A stretch of 64,000 nucleotides of DNA from Verrucomicrobium sp. GAS474 (GTDB lineage: Bacteria; Verrucomicrobiota; Verrucomicrobiia; Methylacidiphilales; GAS474). This document shows, piece by piece, positions 42,346-51,959 of this stretch; position 1 is the first letter of the stretch, and each line of letters starts with the position of its first letter. The position numbers were made by a program, and so were the translations under genes. The stretch spans positions 3,460,611 to 3,524,610 of the forward strand of contig NZ_LT629781.1 of NCBI RefSeq assembly GCF_900105685.1. The letters run 5' to 3'. Below the pieces are notes generated by a model that saw nothing but the letters and a program-made list of their open reading frames with translations, was not told where the DNA came from and ran no database searches.

Positions 42346-44508
42346 ATGAATACGCACCCCTCCCCCTTCCATTCCGCGAAACTTGGTTTGGCCCTGCTCC
42401 TGGTCGTCTCCGCGACCCTGTCGACGAGGGCGGCTGACGATGTCGTGCCGGTCGTTGCTCCCCCGACCGTTTCGTCGCCTGTCACCGTCAAGGACACCCC
42501 CACCGTCTGGATCCTCGACAACGGCATCGTCAAGGCGACCGTGAGCAAGAAGAACGGCAACATGGTCCAGTTGACCTATCGCGGCGTCGATCTGATCGGT
42601 CGCGGCGGCAATTGGGAGGAGACGCCATCAGGCGAGGTCAAGGCGTCGCTGACGATCGATCCCGCCTCTACCGGCGGGGACCGGGCCGAGATCTCCCTGA
42701 AGGGAGTGAATGGCAAACTCGACATCGAGACCCGCTACTGCATGGAACGCGGCGTCAGCGGCTTCTACACCTACGGCATCTTCACCCACAAGGCCGACTA
42801 CCCCGAAGTCGGCATCGGCGAAGGCCGCTTCTGCATCGAGGGCAGGCCCGTCATGGACTGGCTCTCCGTCGACGCCGACCGGAACATGCTGATGGCCTCC
42901 GGCCAGGACTTCGAGGCGGGGCCCGTCATCCACGCCAAGGAGCAGCACATCCTCGGTACCGGCGTCTACAAGAACTCGGTCGAGCACAAGTACAACTACT
43001 GCGCGATCATGTATCGAACCCCCGCCTGGGGCTGGTCGAGCACCAAGGAGCACATCGGCCTCTACTTCATGAACCCGTCGATGGAATACATCGGCGGCGG
43101 CTCCGAGAAACTCGACCTCCTCTCCCATCTTAGCGCGACCATGCTCGATTACTGGACCTCCGGTCACTACGCCGGAGGGACGAACGTCCATATCCCCACG
43201 GGCGAAGAATGGAACAAGGTCGTCGGCCCCATCTTCGTCTACTGCAACACCCTCGCCAACCCCCGCGTCCCCTCCCAGGCCGATCTCGACGCGCTGGCAG
43301 CCACATCCGGCAGCGGCAACCCGTCCGTCCCCGACGCCTGGAGGCAGAACGGCCTCGCCCTGTGGCAGGACGCCGTCGCCCAAGCAAAGATTCAGAAGGC
43401 CAAGTGGCCCTTCGATTGGGTCAACGGCGTCGACTACCCCAAGAAGGCCGAGCGCGGCACCGTCACCGGCCAGTTCATCCTCGACGATCCCCAAGCCGCC
43501 ACCGCCAAGCTTCCCAACCTCACCGTCGGCATCGCCCATCCGGACTATCAAGGCAGCGGCTCCTCCTTCCAGCTCCGGGCGGGCAACGGCACCCTCGTCA
43601 CCTGGCCCCACGACGGGAACTACTACCAGTTCTGGGCCGACGGAACCGAAGACGGCAAGTTCACCATCGAGAACATCCGTCCCGGCACCTATACCCTTCA
43701 CGCCTTCGCCAACGGCGTCCTGGGCGAATATGAGCAGGCCAACGTCACCGTCGCCGCCGGCCAGACCGTCGATCTCGGCCAGATCAAATGGACGCCCGTC
43801 CGCTACGGCAAGCAGGTGTGGGAGATCGGCTATCCCAATCGCAACGCGAGCGAGTTCTTCAAAGGCGACGGCACGAATTTCTGGCGCTGGGGCTGGTGCG
43901 TCCGCTATCCGCTCCTCTTCCCGAACGACATCACCTACACCGTCGGCCAAAGCGACTGCTCCAAAGACTGGTTCTTCGAACAGGTCCCCCATGGAGAAAA
44001 CCGGTCCTGGCTCAACCCGGCCGCCGAAGATCCCGCCAACCAGCCCTTCGGATGGGTGATGACCGGCACCGAAGGCAAGGACATGTGGAAAACCATCGGC
44101 CACGGCAAGGACACCACCTGGACCATCAAGTTCACCACGGAGGCTCCCTCGCGGGGCACCGCCACCCTGCGGCTCGCCTTGGCAGGCGCGGACAGCACCA
44201 CCCTCCTCGTCGCCGTCAACGGAAAGAAGGTGGGCGGCATCCGTCCCGTCTCCACCAACGCCATCCGCTACAATACGGACAAGGGCGTCTGGCAGGAAAA
44301 GAGCCTCCCCTTCGACGCCTCCGTCCTCCGCTCCGGCGAAAACCAGATGACGCTGACCGTTCCCGCCGGAGACCTCACCAGCGGCGTCGTCTACGACTAC
44401 CTCCGTCTCGAGGTCGATCCCGACAAAACCCCTCCCCCTCCCGGAAGCAACGACGTCACTCCCTCGACAGCGCCCCACGGCAAGCAGGACAAAGCAGACG
44501 AAGAATAA
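42346..44508 (+). CDS. PL4 family rhamnogalacturonan endolyase
   Basis: The protein has 720 residues with a signal peptide to about 29. The N-terminal beta-sandwich (WILDNGIVKATVSKKNGNMVQLTYRGVDLIG, in parts; ETRYCMERGVSGFYTYGIFTHKADYP, in parts) is typical of PL4 rhamnogalacturonan lyases. A fibronectin-III-like central domain (RGTVTGQFILDDPQ, FTIENIRPGTYTLHAFANGVLGEY) follows, then a C-terminal carbohydrate-binding-like domain (QVWEIGYPNRNASEFFKGD, LRLALAGADSTTLLVAVNG). PL4 cuts the rhamnose-galacturonate bond of the rhamnogalacturonan I backbone by beta-elimination. It lies 30 bp after the GH59 gene on the same strand. Confidence 0.92.
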   Translation: MNTHPSPFHSAKLGLALLLVVSATLSTRAADDVVPVVAPPTVSSPVTVKDTPTVWILDNGIVKATVSKKNGNMVQLTYRGVDLIGRGGNWEETPSGEVKASLTIDPASTGGDRAEISLKGVNGKLDIETRYCMERGVSGFYTYGIFTHKADYPEVGIGEGRFCIEGRPVMDWLSVDADRNMLMASGQDFEAGPVIHAKEQHILGTGVYKNSVEHKYNYCAIMYRTPAWGWSSTKEHIGLYFMNPSMEYIGGGSEKLDLLSHLSATMLDYWTSGHYAGGTNVHIPTGEEWNKVVGPIFVYCNTLANPRVPSQADLDALAATSGSGNPSVPDAWRQNGLALWQDAVAQAKIQKAKWPFDWVNGVDYPKKAERGTVTGQFILDDPQAATAKLPNLTVGIAHPDYQGSGSSFQLRAGNGTLVTWPHDGNYYQFWADGTEDGKFTIENIRPGTYTLHAFANGVLGEYEQANVTVAAGQTVDLGQIKWTPVRYGKQVWEIGYPNRNASEFFKGDGTNFWRWGWCVRYPLLFPNDITYTVGQSDCSKDWFFEQVPHGENRSWLNPAAEDPANQPFGWVMTGTEGKDMWKTIGHGKDTTWTIKFTTEAPSRGTATLRLALAGADSTTLLVAVNGKKVGGIRPVSTNAIRYNTDKGVWQEKSLPFDASVLRSGENQMTLTVPAGDLTSGVVYDYLRLEVDPDKTPPPPGSNDVTPSTAPHGKQDKADEE

Positions 44509-44578
44509 AGCGCGTCTCTGACGAAATAAGCCAAAACCAGATCACAAGAGGATGCGGAAGCGCATCGCACCAAAGCTC

Positions 44579-46576
44579 ATGAAATCGACCATCCTAGCGC
44601 TGTGCGGAACGCTTCTATTGTTCACCTCGGGAACAGCTTCCGCTCAACGCATGACAAGCCCGCTGACTTCCGGATGGAAGTTCATCAAGGCAGACGTCCC
44701 TCTGACGGCATCGACCGGCGATTGGGAAGAGATTTCCATCCCCCATACGTGGAATGCCATGGACGGACAATTAGGCAAAAAAGGGAATCCGGAAGTCAAA
44801 GGAGGCTATTACCGAGGCATCGGCTGGTATGAACGCAGTCTCGACATCCCGGCCGACTGGAAGGACAAGCGAGTATTCATCCGCTTCCAAGCCGCCTCGC
44901 TGATGCACTTCGGCTCGGCCAACGAACTGCGAGTGCAAGTCGACAATTCTCACTAGGACGACGTTCCCCCCATCGGAGGCGATTTCAACGTCGATGGCGG
45001 CATCTATCGGCCCGTCGAATTGATCGTCACCGACCCCGTTTGCATCACCCCCCTCGATTTTGCTTCGCCCGGGGCATATCTCACCACGAAATCCCTCGAA
45101 GCAGACAAGGCCTCAGTCGAAATCCGATCCCTCGTCTCCAACGGTCTCCCCGCATCGGCGAACGTGACAGTCGAATGCGAGATCACCGATGCTGGCGGAA
45201 AATCGGTAGGCAAGATCTCCACCAACGAGACCGTCGAAAGCCGAGCGACGAAGACAGCCACTGGTCTTATCACCCTATCGTTCCCTCATCCTTGGAATGG
45301 ACGCAATGATCCCTATCTCTACACCGCGACCATCCGTGTGTTGCGCGACCAGAAAGTAGTCGATGAAATCACGCAGGCCCTCGGCTTGCGGACCCTTGCC
45401 TATTCCAAAACCGACGGAATCCTCCTCAACGGAGTTCCCTACCCGATCCACGGAGTGAACCGTCATCAGGATCTTCGCGACAAAGGCTGGGCCATGAGCC
45501 CCGAAGACGAGGAACGGGATGTGCGGATCATCTCGGACATGGGCGTCACCGCGATTCGCCTTTCTCACTACCCCCAAAGCGAGCATCTTCACAACTTGTG
45601 CGATCGGGAAGGGCTGATGCTCTGGAATGAAGTCCCCCTGGTTAGTAGCATTGGCATTCGCGATACACCCGAGTTCAGCGCCAATGCGGAACTCCAGGCG
45701 AGGGAAATGGTCCTGCAACACTACAATAGCCCCGCCGCGACCTTCTGGGGCCTATTCAACGAGCTGGACATCCAAAAAGCCCCGCCGCCCGACGCTCTCC
45801 TGACCCACCTGAAGGCGGTGATTCAGGAACTCGATCCGACCCGCATCGACGTCGCCGCGACGGCTCACCCCGGCCGAACATTTAACACCATCCCTACCGC
45901 CATTTGTTTCAATACGTATCCCGGCTGGTACAAAGGGAATCCGAACGATATGGCGAAGTTTATCAGCGATCGCTTCGAAGAGATGGGCGAGCGCATCTGC
46001 ATTTCGGAATTCGGTGGAGGCGCCAACACCGACCAACATCAGGAAGGTTCGCTCGACAAGGTGAATCCCAAAGGTCCGTTTCATCCCGAGGAATGGCAAA
46101 GTTACATCCACGAGCGCATCTGGAAAACGATGCAAAACAATCAGAAGCTATGGGGATGCTTCATCTGGGTGATGTTCGATCTTCCCAGCGCAGGCCGCGA
46201 CGAAGGGGGGCAAACCGGATTGAACGACAAGGGATTAGTCACCCAAGATCGGGCAACGAAGAAGGACGCCTACTTTTTTTACAAGGCGAACTGGAATCTG
46301 CAACCCATGGTCTATATCGCCTCACGCCGATCGACGCCGAGAAAAGTCGCCGTCACCGAAGTCAAAGCTTACTCCAACAGTGCCGAGGTGGAATTGATCG
46401 TGAACGGTCAGTCTCTCGGCAAGACAAAACCGGATGCCGTGAAAATCGCGCATTGGGAAAATGTACTTCTTCTTCCGGGCAACAATCACATTGAAGTAAT
46501 CGGCTCGTCCTCGACCGAAAAACCAACCGACTCGTGCGATTGGGTTCTGGAGGCTAGCTCCGCCCCCGCTCCCTGA
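44579..46576 (+). pseudogene. GH2 beta-galactosidase interrupted by one in-frame TAG codon
   Basis: A continuous frame of 666 codons has a single TAG at 44954-44956 (codon 126). Before it is a signal peptide (MKSTILALCGTLLLFTSG) and the GH2 sugar-binding domain ending LRVQVDNSH. Directly after it, in the same frame, comes DDVPPIGGDFNVDGGIYRPVEL, the normal GH2 continuation. The rest is intact: GVNRHQDLRDKGWAMSPEDE, acid/base Glu in LFNELDIQKAP, nucleophile in ICISEFGGGAN, and a C-terminal domain. Restarting at TTG 45020 would give a protein lacking the N-terminal domain. It is either a recent pseudogene or read through. An in-frame ATG at 44552 would add nine residues. Confidence 0.75.
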
Positions 46577-46690
46577 TTGGAAGAAATCAGCGCAGCCGCC
46601 CGATCCCATGGATTAGCTCGGTTCATGCGGCAAGAGCGCCGCTCCACGAGGTTGCGCTCCCACGTCACACCAAACCCGCTTGAATACAAA

Positions 46691-46722
46691 GGAAAAGCCC
46701 GCCCTCAGATGAGGACGGGCCT
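46691..46722 (-). terminator. Rho-independent terminator after tRNA-Gln
   Basis: On the minus strand a stem of about 10 bp with one mismatch (GCCCGTCCTC pairing with GAGGGCGGGC around ATCT) is followed by TTTTCC. It lies 8 bp downstream of the tRNA CCA end. The opposite strand has only a weak T-run, but the hairpin may also end the GH2 transcript. Confidence 0.75.
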
Positions 46723-46730
46723 TTCGAAAG

Positions 46731-46806
46731 TGGTTGCCGCGCTAGGACTCGAACCTAGAACACCCAGATCCAGAATCTGGTGTGCTACCAATTGCACCAC
46801 GCGGCA
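46731..46806 (-). tRNA. tRNA-Gln (anticodon CTG)
   Basis: Read on the minus strand it is 73 nt plus an encoded CCA. It has acceptor TGCCGCG/CGCGGCA, D-arm GTGC...GCAC, anticodon stem CCAGA/TCTGG with loop TTCTGGA (anticodon CTG), and T-arm CTAGG TTCGAGT CCTAG. All stems pair. It forms the right boundary of the candidate island: its 3' 26 bp are duplicated at 6978-7003. A terminator follows directly. Confidence 0.96.
46733..46758 (-). repeat. tRNA-Gln 3' end, partner of the 6978-7003 direct repeat
   Basis: The 26 bases covering the T-arm, the 3' acceptor strand, the discriminator and the first C of CCA are identical to 6978-7003 in the same orientation. This is the expected attachment-site segment of a tRNA-targeting integrase. 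Confidence 0.7.
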
Positions 46807-46902
46807 ATGGAGGAAGAATCGTTCTACGTGAAAACGGGAACTTGGCAAGCCTGTTGCTAAAAAAATGGCCCCTCACCGGCATTTTGCCCGGCACCGGCGC
46901 AC

Positions 46903-47256
46903 TCAGCGGACGAGGACGTGCTGGTGGTAGAGACTCATCTCCCGCTCGACGAGGTCGAGGAGGGCGCGGTCGGAAAACTTTCCGACGAGGGGCTTGGCGA
47001 TGTGGTCGCGGAGGTAGGTGACGAGGTCGATCCATTCGCCTCCGGCGTAGACCTGGCCGGTGAGAGGGCAGACGGGGAGCGCCAGCTCGGCATCCCACAG
47101 GCGGAGGGCCTCCCAGACGGCCCGCTCGATCTCTTCTCCGAGGCCCTGGGGCCATTTATGCCCGGCGGCAACGGATTTCCCCTTCCCGATCGCACGGGAA
47201 TCGAGCTCCCGCCGAATCTCTTCGACGAGGTCCATCGAACGCTTGAGAACGCTCAT
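46903..47256 (-). CDS. Small protein of unknown function
   Basis: From ATG 47256 this gives 117 residues (MSVLKRSMDLVEEIRRELDS...). It is charged and largely helical by composition, with IERAVWEALRLWDAEL, VYAGGEWIDLVTYLRDHIAKPL and a final LVEREMSLYHQHVLVR. No family is recognised and there is no signal peptide or membrane helix. A longer frame from 47322 would run into the glnB terminator, so the shorter start is preferred. It stands alone between the tRNA and glnB. Codon use matches the chromosome, which supports it being real. Confidence 0.6.
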   Translation of the reverse strand: MSVLKRSMDLVEEIRRELDSRAIGKGKSVAAGHKWPQGLGEEIERAVWEALRLWDAELALPVCPLTGQVYAGGEWIDLVTYLRDHIAKPLVGKFSDRALLDLVEREMSLYHQHVLVR

Positions 47257-47300
47257 GCTTTTAGGGAAGCATCGGACGTGCCATCGCCCGGGACGCGCAA

Positions 47301-47336
47301 AATAAAAAGGGCGACCCGGCAAGCCGGATCGCCCTT
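47301..47336 (-). terminator. Rho-independent terminator after glnB
   Basis: On the minus strand a long stem (AAGGGCGA paired with TCGCCCTT outside, CCGGC with GCCGG inside, one mismatch between) is followed by TTTTTATTTT. It lies 32 bp after the glnB stop codon. Confidence 0.85.
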
Positions 47337-47367
47337 CCCATAACCTTTTAACGCGTATCTCTACGAA

Positions 47368-47715
<348 letters not shown>

Positions 47716-47799
47716 TCAGTTTTGTTTGGATCCCGGCGGAGTGGAGCGATGCGCCCCGCTCCGCGCGGGTTCCTGGATTGGATTCTTCTAAACCGAAGT

Positions 47800-49317
47800 T
47801 TAGAGGATGTAGCCCTCCTCGCCGTGATCGACGATGTCGAGACCCTGGGTTTCCTGCTCGGGGGTCGGGCGGAGACCGATGGTGAACTTCACGAGGTAGG
47901 CGATGACCGCCGTGGCGACCACGGAGAGGACGATCGTCACGCCAACCGCCTTGAGCTGCTCGTAAACCAGGGTGTGGTTCGCGATGAGGTCCTTGAGGTT
48001 GGTGTTGAGGTTGCTGTTCACGTCGGGGGTCGCAAGGACGCCGGTCAGGATGGCACCGAGGGTGCCGCCGACGGCGTGGACGCCGAAGGTGTCGAGCGCG
48101 TCGTCGTAGCCGAGCATCGGCTTGAGGAAGGTCACGGCGAAGAACGGAACCACACCGGCGGCGAGGCCGATCCAGGCGGCGCCTTCGGCATTGACGAAGC
48201 CGCAAGCAGGGGTGATCACGACGAGGCCGGCGACGGCGCCGGAGCAGAAGCCGAGGACGCTGGCCTTCTTCTTGAAGATGAATTCAAGGGCGGCCCAGAC
48301 GAACGAGGCGAAGGCGGTGGCGAGCGTGGTGGTCATGAAGGCGTTGGCGGAGACGACGTCGGCGGCGCCGGCGCTGCCCGCGTTGAAGCCGTACCAGCCG
48401 ACCCAGAGCATGCCGGTGCCGACCATGCAGAGGACGACGCTGTGGGGGGCGAAGCTCTGCGTGCCGAAGCCGAGGCGCTTGCCGACGATCAGCGCGAAGA
48501 CGAGCGCGGACCAACCCGAGGTCATGTGAACGACGGTACCACCGGCGAAGTCGATCGCCTTGATCTTGGCGTCGGCGTTCCAGACACCGTTCATGAGGCC
48601 GTCGCCGCCCCAGACCATGTGGGCCATGGGGAAGTAGACCGCGAACATCCAGAGGGTCATGAAGACCGCGATGGCGGTGAACTTCACGCGTTCGGCGATC
48701 GCGCCGACGATGAGCGCCGGGGTGATGATAGCGAACATGAGCTGGAACATCGAGAAGACGTTCTCACCGGCCCACGCGGAGTAGCCCGTGTTGGGGGTGG
48801 AGCTCACGCCGTGGAGGAAGGCCTGCGTGGTCCCGCCGAGGATGCCCTTGAGGAGGCCGTCCGAGCTGGCGGAGAAGCAGAAGCTGTAGCCGACGATCCA
48901 CCAGAGGATCGAGACGATCCCGGTGATCAGGAAGCACTGGGCCAGGACGGAGAGGACGTTCTTGCGACGGACGAGGCCGCCGTAGAAGAGCGCCAGGCCG
49001 GGGAGCGTCATGAAGAGGACGAGCGCCGAGCAGGTCATCATCCAGGCGTTGTGGCCCGGTCCGATGGAGAGGTTGGACGTCCAGGTGGTCGTCTTGTCCC
49101 CTTCGGTCGCCGTTCCGACGGCACCGTTGTTCATGTAGGCCTCGAGGTCGGCCACACGCTGTTCGAGCGTGCCGGGAGGAGGCGTGGCGGGGGCGGCGGA
49201 GGTGGCAGCGGCGTCAGCGACGATGGCCGCGGACGCTTCTTCGGCATGGGCCGCCGGGAAGCCGAGAGCCGAAAGGCCCAAGAGCAAGGAGCAACAGATC
49301 GATGCAATTTTCTTCAT
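47800..49317 (-). CDS. amtB: Ammonium transporter AmtB
   Basis: The protein has 505 residues. A signal peptide (about 1-25, SLLLGLSALGFPAAHA) and an Ala/Pro-rich stretch with a short coiled region (TLEQRVADLEAYMNN) precede the first pore helix at about residue 90. The core has family signatures (ALFYGGLVRRKNVLS, DFAGGTVVHMTSGWSAL, LGTLGAI-type GGTLGAILTG, DTFGVHAVGG). It ends with a C-terminal tail ETQGLDIVDHGEEGY, which interacts with PII in relatives. The classic operon partner glnB follows. A sigma-54-type promoter lies 270 bp upstream with a long leader, as expected for nitrogen-limited expression. Confidence 0.95.
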   Translation of the reverse strand: MKKIASICCSLLLGLSALGFPAAHAEEASAAIVADAAATSAAPATPPPGTLEQRVADLEAYMNNGAVGTATEGDKTTTWTSNLSIGPGHNAWMMTCSALVLFMTLPGLALFYGGLVRRKNVLSVLAQCFLITGIVSILWWIVGYSFCFSASSDGLLKGILGGTTQAFLHGVSSTPNTGYSAWAGENVFSMFQLMFAIITPALIVGAIAERVKFTAIAVFMTLWMFAVYFPMAHMVWGGDGLMNGVWNADAKIKAIDFAGGTVVHMTSGWSALVFALIVGKRLGFGTQSFAPHSVVLCMVGTGMLWVGWYGFNAGSAGAADVVSANAFMTTTLATAFASFVWAALEFIFKKKASVLGFCSGAVAGLVVITPACGFVNAEGAAWIGLAAGVVPFFAVTFLKPMLGYDDALDTFGVHAVGGTLGAILTGVLATPDVNSNLNTNLKDLIANHTLVYEQLKAVGVTIVLSVVATAVIAYLVKFTIGLRPTPEQETQGLDIVDHGEEGYIL

Positions 49318-49450
49318 GTTATTGTTGTTTAGTGATTAGGACCGCACAGCAGTCCGTGTTTCTTTCTGTTCATCGTCCAGGCTCCCGGCACAAAACCGAA
49401 CCCGGACGAAATGGTTTAGAACGCCTTCCTCCGGATTCCCACCCGGGGCC

Positions 49451-49475
49451 CTCCATCATGACGATGATGGGAGGA
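49451..49475 (-). other. Stable hairpin in the predicted amtB leader
   Basis: CCTCC-ATCAT pairs with ATGAT-GGAGG (one bulged G) around GACG. It lies about 130-160 nt upstream of the amtB start, inside the leader predicted from the sigma-54-type promoter. Apart from this and that promoter, nothing else was recognised in the 322 bp between amtB and the antiporter gene. Confidence 0.4.
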
Positions 49476-49593
49476 CCGAACCGCCACGGGAGCTGGGGAA
49501 GGCATCGACTTCAAAATGGGCAAAAGGGCGGAGAGGACGGCAAGCCATCCGTTCCACGTCTGTTTCCATTCCGAAATCATATGGAGGAGTTAA

Positions 49594-49609
49594 AGCAACA
49601 GTCATGCCA
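49594..49609 (-). promoter_or_regulatory. Sigma-54-type (-24/-12) promoter of amtB-glnB
   Basis: Read on the minus strand, TGGCATGACTGTTGCT matches the TGGCAC-N5-TTGC consensus with correct GG-to-GC spacing and one changed base. Transcription would start near 49582, giving a leader of about 265 nt. Nitrogen transport genes commonly use this promoter class. No clear NtrC site was found. Confidence 0.6.
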
Positions 49610-49639
49610 CTTTCCTAAGTGTTTTCGCTCGGCTCCCGA

Positions 49640-51937
49640 TTAACCGAGGAGCCACTGCTCGAACTGCGATCCCTCTTCAGGCGTGGCGAGGATCAGGAGG
49701 GCGTCCCCCGCTTTGAAAGTCTCTTTCGCCGAAGGATTTAAGAACGTTTTACCCTCGCGACGGATACCGATGATTTGCACGCCTGTTTCAGTAAAAACTC
49801 CGAGCTCGGCGAGGGTCCTTCCGAGGTGGGGACTCCCCTCGGGGATGAGGACCGTTTCGAGGGTGTTTTCCCGGAACGATTCAGCCTCGTCCTTCCCTTC
49901 CCGCTCGAGGAAGGCGCGGGTCTGGGCCGTCTCCTTTTCGCCGCCGACGAGGAGGACGCGGTCTCCCGGATAGAGGGACTGATCGGGATGGGGATTGGCC
50001 AGCTCGACGCCCTGCCGCTCGATTTCGACGACGGTGCACCCCATCCGGCTCCGGATGCCGAGGGCGCGGAGGCTCTGCCCGGCATAGGCGACCCCCTGGG
50101 GAATGGTGACCTCGACGAGGTCGACGCCCCAATCCTCCTCCCGCATCGTCTTGCCCGGGCGGAGCTTCGCGCGGGAGACCTCCTCCTTGAACGCCCGCGT
50201 CATCGAGAACTGGAGGCGGCTGTGCCACCGGATCAGCCGCTTCCGCAGGAACCAGAGGAAGGAAATCATCGCGGCGAGAAGGAGCAGCCAGCCGACCTTC
50301 CCGCCCGGGACGTAGACCGGGAAGAGCCGGTAGAAGACCCCCAGCAGCACCGCGCCGGAGCCGATCTGGATCGCCAGATCGAGGAACCGGCCGACCTTCC
50401 GCCCCTTCTCCCAGAAGAAGGCCTGCGAGACGATCATCCCGAGGGCCGCCACGTTCCGCCACGTCGCCACCGCGAGGACGAGGGCCGAGACCAGCACCAC
50501 GCCCCAGAAGGCCCACTTCAGCTCGTCCATCCACGCGCTGACGCCGAGGAACTCCGCCGTCCAGCCGACCGACCGCCGCAGCATCGGGGAGAACCCGAGG
50601 ATGCCGACGAAGAGAAGCCCCTCCAGCACCACCTGCCCGATCCTCCCCCGGGTCAGCACCCAGAGCGGGCTCCGGTCCATCCGGGCCCCGGTCTTCGTGA
50701 GCCGGTCGCGATAGCCTCCCAGCAGCCACTTCAGTGGGGCGGGCTGCCTCTTCTCCACTTCCTCCGCGATCCGCTCCGAGAACCGGACGAGGAACGGGGC
50801 GAGGAACGCCGAGATCACCGAGGCCCCCGCCGCCACGCTGTAGAAATAGAGGGGGACCGCCTTCGCGTCGACCGCCAGCTGGGCGATGATGTAGGAAAAT
50901 TCGCCGATCGGCGTCACCACCAGCGCCGTCCGGACGGCGGCGCTCAGGGGGATGCCGGTCACCAGCTGGGAGAGGGTCGCCGCCGTCGCCCGCGCGGCGA
51001 TCGAGAAGGAGGCGACGAGGAGGACGAGGCCCCAATGGGCGAGCACGTCGTGGATATTGATCAGCATCCCGACCGAGACGAAGAAGACGACGACGAACAT
51101 CGCCTTCACCCCGGTGAAGGCCTTCTCGACCCGCTCCCGGTAATTCGTCTCCGCCACCACCATCCCGAAGAGGAACGAGCCGAGCGCCACCGAGTAACCC
51201 GCCGAGGCCGCCATGTAGGCGATCCCGAGGAGAATCCCCGCCACCGCCGCCACGCGGAGGTCGACGTCGGAGACCTTCGAGAGCCCCCGGAGGAACGAGG
51301 GGACCACGAGGATCCCCGCCACCACCATCAGCGCCACGAAGCCGCCCATCAGCACCAGCATCTTGCCGAGGTCGAACTCCTCCGCCCCGCCTCCACTTCC
51401 GCCATGGGCCGCCGCCCCCTTCGTCGCCAGCAGCGCCAGCATCACCACCGCCACGATGTCCTCCAGCACCATCATGCCCATCGCCCGGCGGGCGAAACGC
51501 TCGTGCATCGCCCCCGACTCGCCGAGGGTCTTCGTGATGATGGCGGAGCTGGAGACCATCAGCATCCCGGCGACGTAGAGCCCCGCCGTCGGGTCCCAGC
51601 CGAGGGCCTGCGTCAGCCCCTGCGAGAGCCAGAAGACCCCGCCCGCCGTCCCCGCCGTGATCAGGAGGAGCGGCGCGCCGAGCTGCCGCACCCGGCGCAG
51701 GCTCAGCTCCATCCCGACGAAGAACATCAGGAAGACGAGGCCGAGTTCCGAAAGGGTGTGGATGCGGGCGATGTCGTGGACGAGGGAGAAGGGCGGCGTG
51801 TTCGGGCCGACGATCATCCCCGCCGCCAGGTAGGCGACGACGGTCGAGATGCCGATCTTCCGCAGCAACACCCCCGCCGCCGCGGCGAAGCTGAGCACCA
51901 CGGCCAAATCACGGATCAACAGCAGGCCCTCTTCCAT
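49640..51937 (-). CDS. CPA2-family monovalent cation/proton antiporter with two RCK_C domains
   Basis: The protein has 765 residues. Residues 1-390 are a Kef/CPA2 membrane domain of about 12-13 helices with VVAYLAAGMIVGPN, LGLVFLMFFVGMEL, SSSAIITKTLGE, MVLEDIVAVVMLALL and GEFSYIIAQLA. A further helical region at 440-580 could add membrane segments. Residues about 600-680 and 685-763 are two TrkA/RCK C-terminal ligand-binding domains (AGQSLRALGIRSRMGCTVVEIERQG; LGRTLAELGVFTETGVQIIGIRREG, in parts). The nucleotide-binding RCK_N domain of KefB/C is absent. It probably exchanges K+ or Na+ for H+ at the inner membrane. Confidence 0.9.
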   Translation of the reverse strand: MEEGLLLIRDLAVVLSFAAAAGVLLRKIGISTVVAYLAAGMIVGPNTPPFSLVHDIARIHTLSELGLVFLMFFVGMELSLRRVRQLGAPLLLITAGTAGGVFWLSQGLTQALGWDPTAGLYVAGMLMVSSSAIITKTLGESGAMHERFARRAMGMMVLEDIVAVVMLALLATKGAAAHGGSGGGAEEFDLGKMLVLMGGFVALMVVAGILVVPSFLRGLSKVSDVDLRVAAVAGILLGIAYMAASAGYSVALGSFLFGMVVAETNYRERVEKAFTGVKAMFVVVFFVSVGMLINIHDVLAHWGLVLLVASFSIAARATAATLSQLVTGIPLSAAVRTALVVTPIGEFSYIIAQLAVDAKAVPLYFYSVAAGASVISAFLAPFLVRFSERIAEEVEKRQPAPLKWLLGGYRDRLTKTGARMDRSPLWVLTRGRIGQVVLEGLLFVGILGFSPMLRRSVGWTAEFLGVSAWMDELKWAFWGVVLVSALVLAVATWRNVAALGMIVSQAFFWEKGRKVGRFLDLAIQIGSGAVLLGVFYRLFPVYVPGGKVGWLLLLAAMISFLWFLRKRLIRWHSRLQFSMTRAFKEEVSRAKLRPGKTMREEDWGVDLVEVTIPQGVAYAGQSLRALGIRSRMGCTVVEIERQGVELANPHPDQSLYPGDRVLLVGGEKETAQTRAFLEREGKDEAESFRENTLETVLIPEGSPHLGRTLAELGVFTETGVQIIGIRREGKTFLNPSAKETFKAGDALLILATPEEGSQFEQWLLG

Positions 51938-51959
51938 CGCGCTCTCCTCGGTCTAAGAT

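Larger units (their letters stand above)
6978..46758. mobile_element. Candidate tRNA-Gln-integrated genomic island carrying a pectin/rhamnogalacturonan locus
   Basis: A 26-bp exact direct repeat bounds the region. One copy (46733-46758) is the 3' end of an intact tRNA-Gln, and the other (6978-7003) is an isolated tRNA 3' fragment. The tRNA is on the minus strand, so an element entering at its 3' end would lie to the left and leave a displaced fragment at its far end, which is the geometry seen. The cargo is functionally coherent: plant cell-wall esterases, lyases, glycosidases, transporters and a regulator. No integrase, excisionase or replication gene is visible, so the island may be old and immobile, or the repeat may have another origin. 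Confidence 0.5.

Noticed and set aside
44954-44956. TAG as pyrrolysine or another recoded residue in GH2
   Set aside because: No pyl genes or suppressor tRNA are visible. The position is not catalytic, and this phylum is not known to recode TAG.
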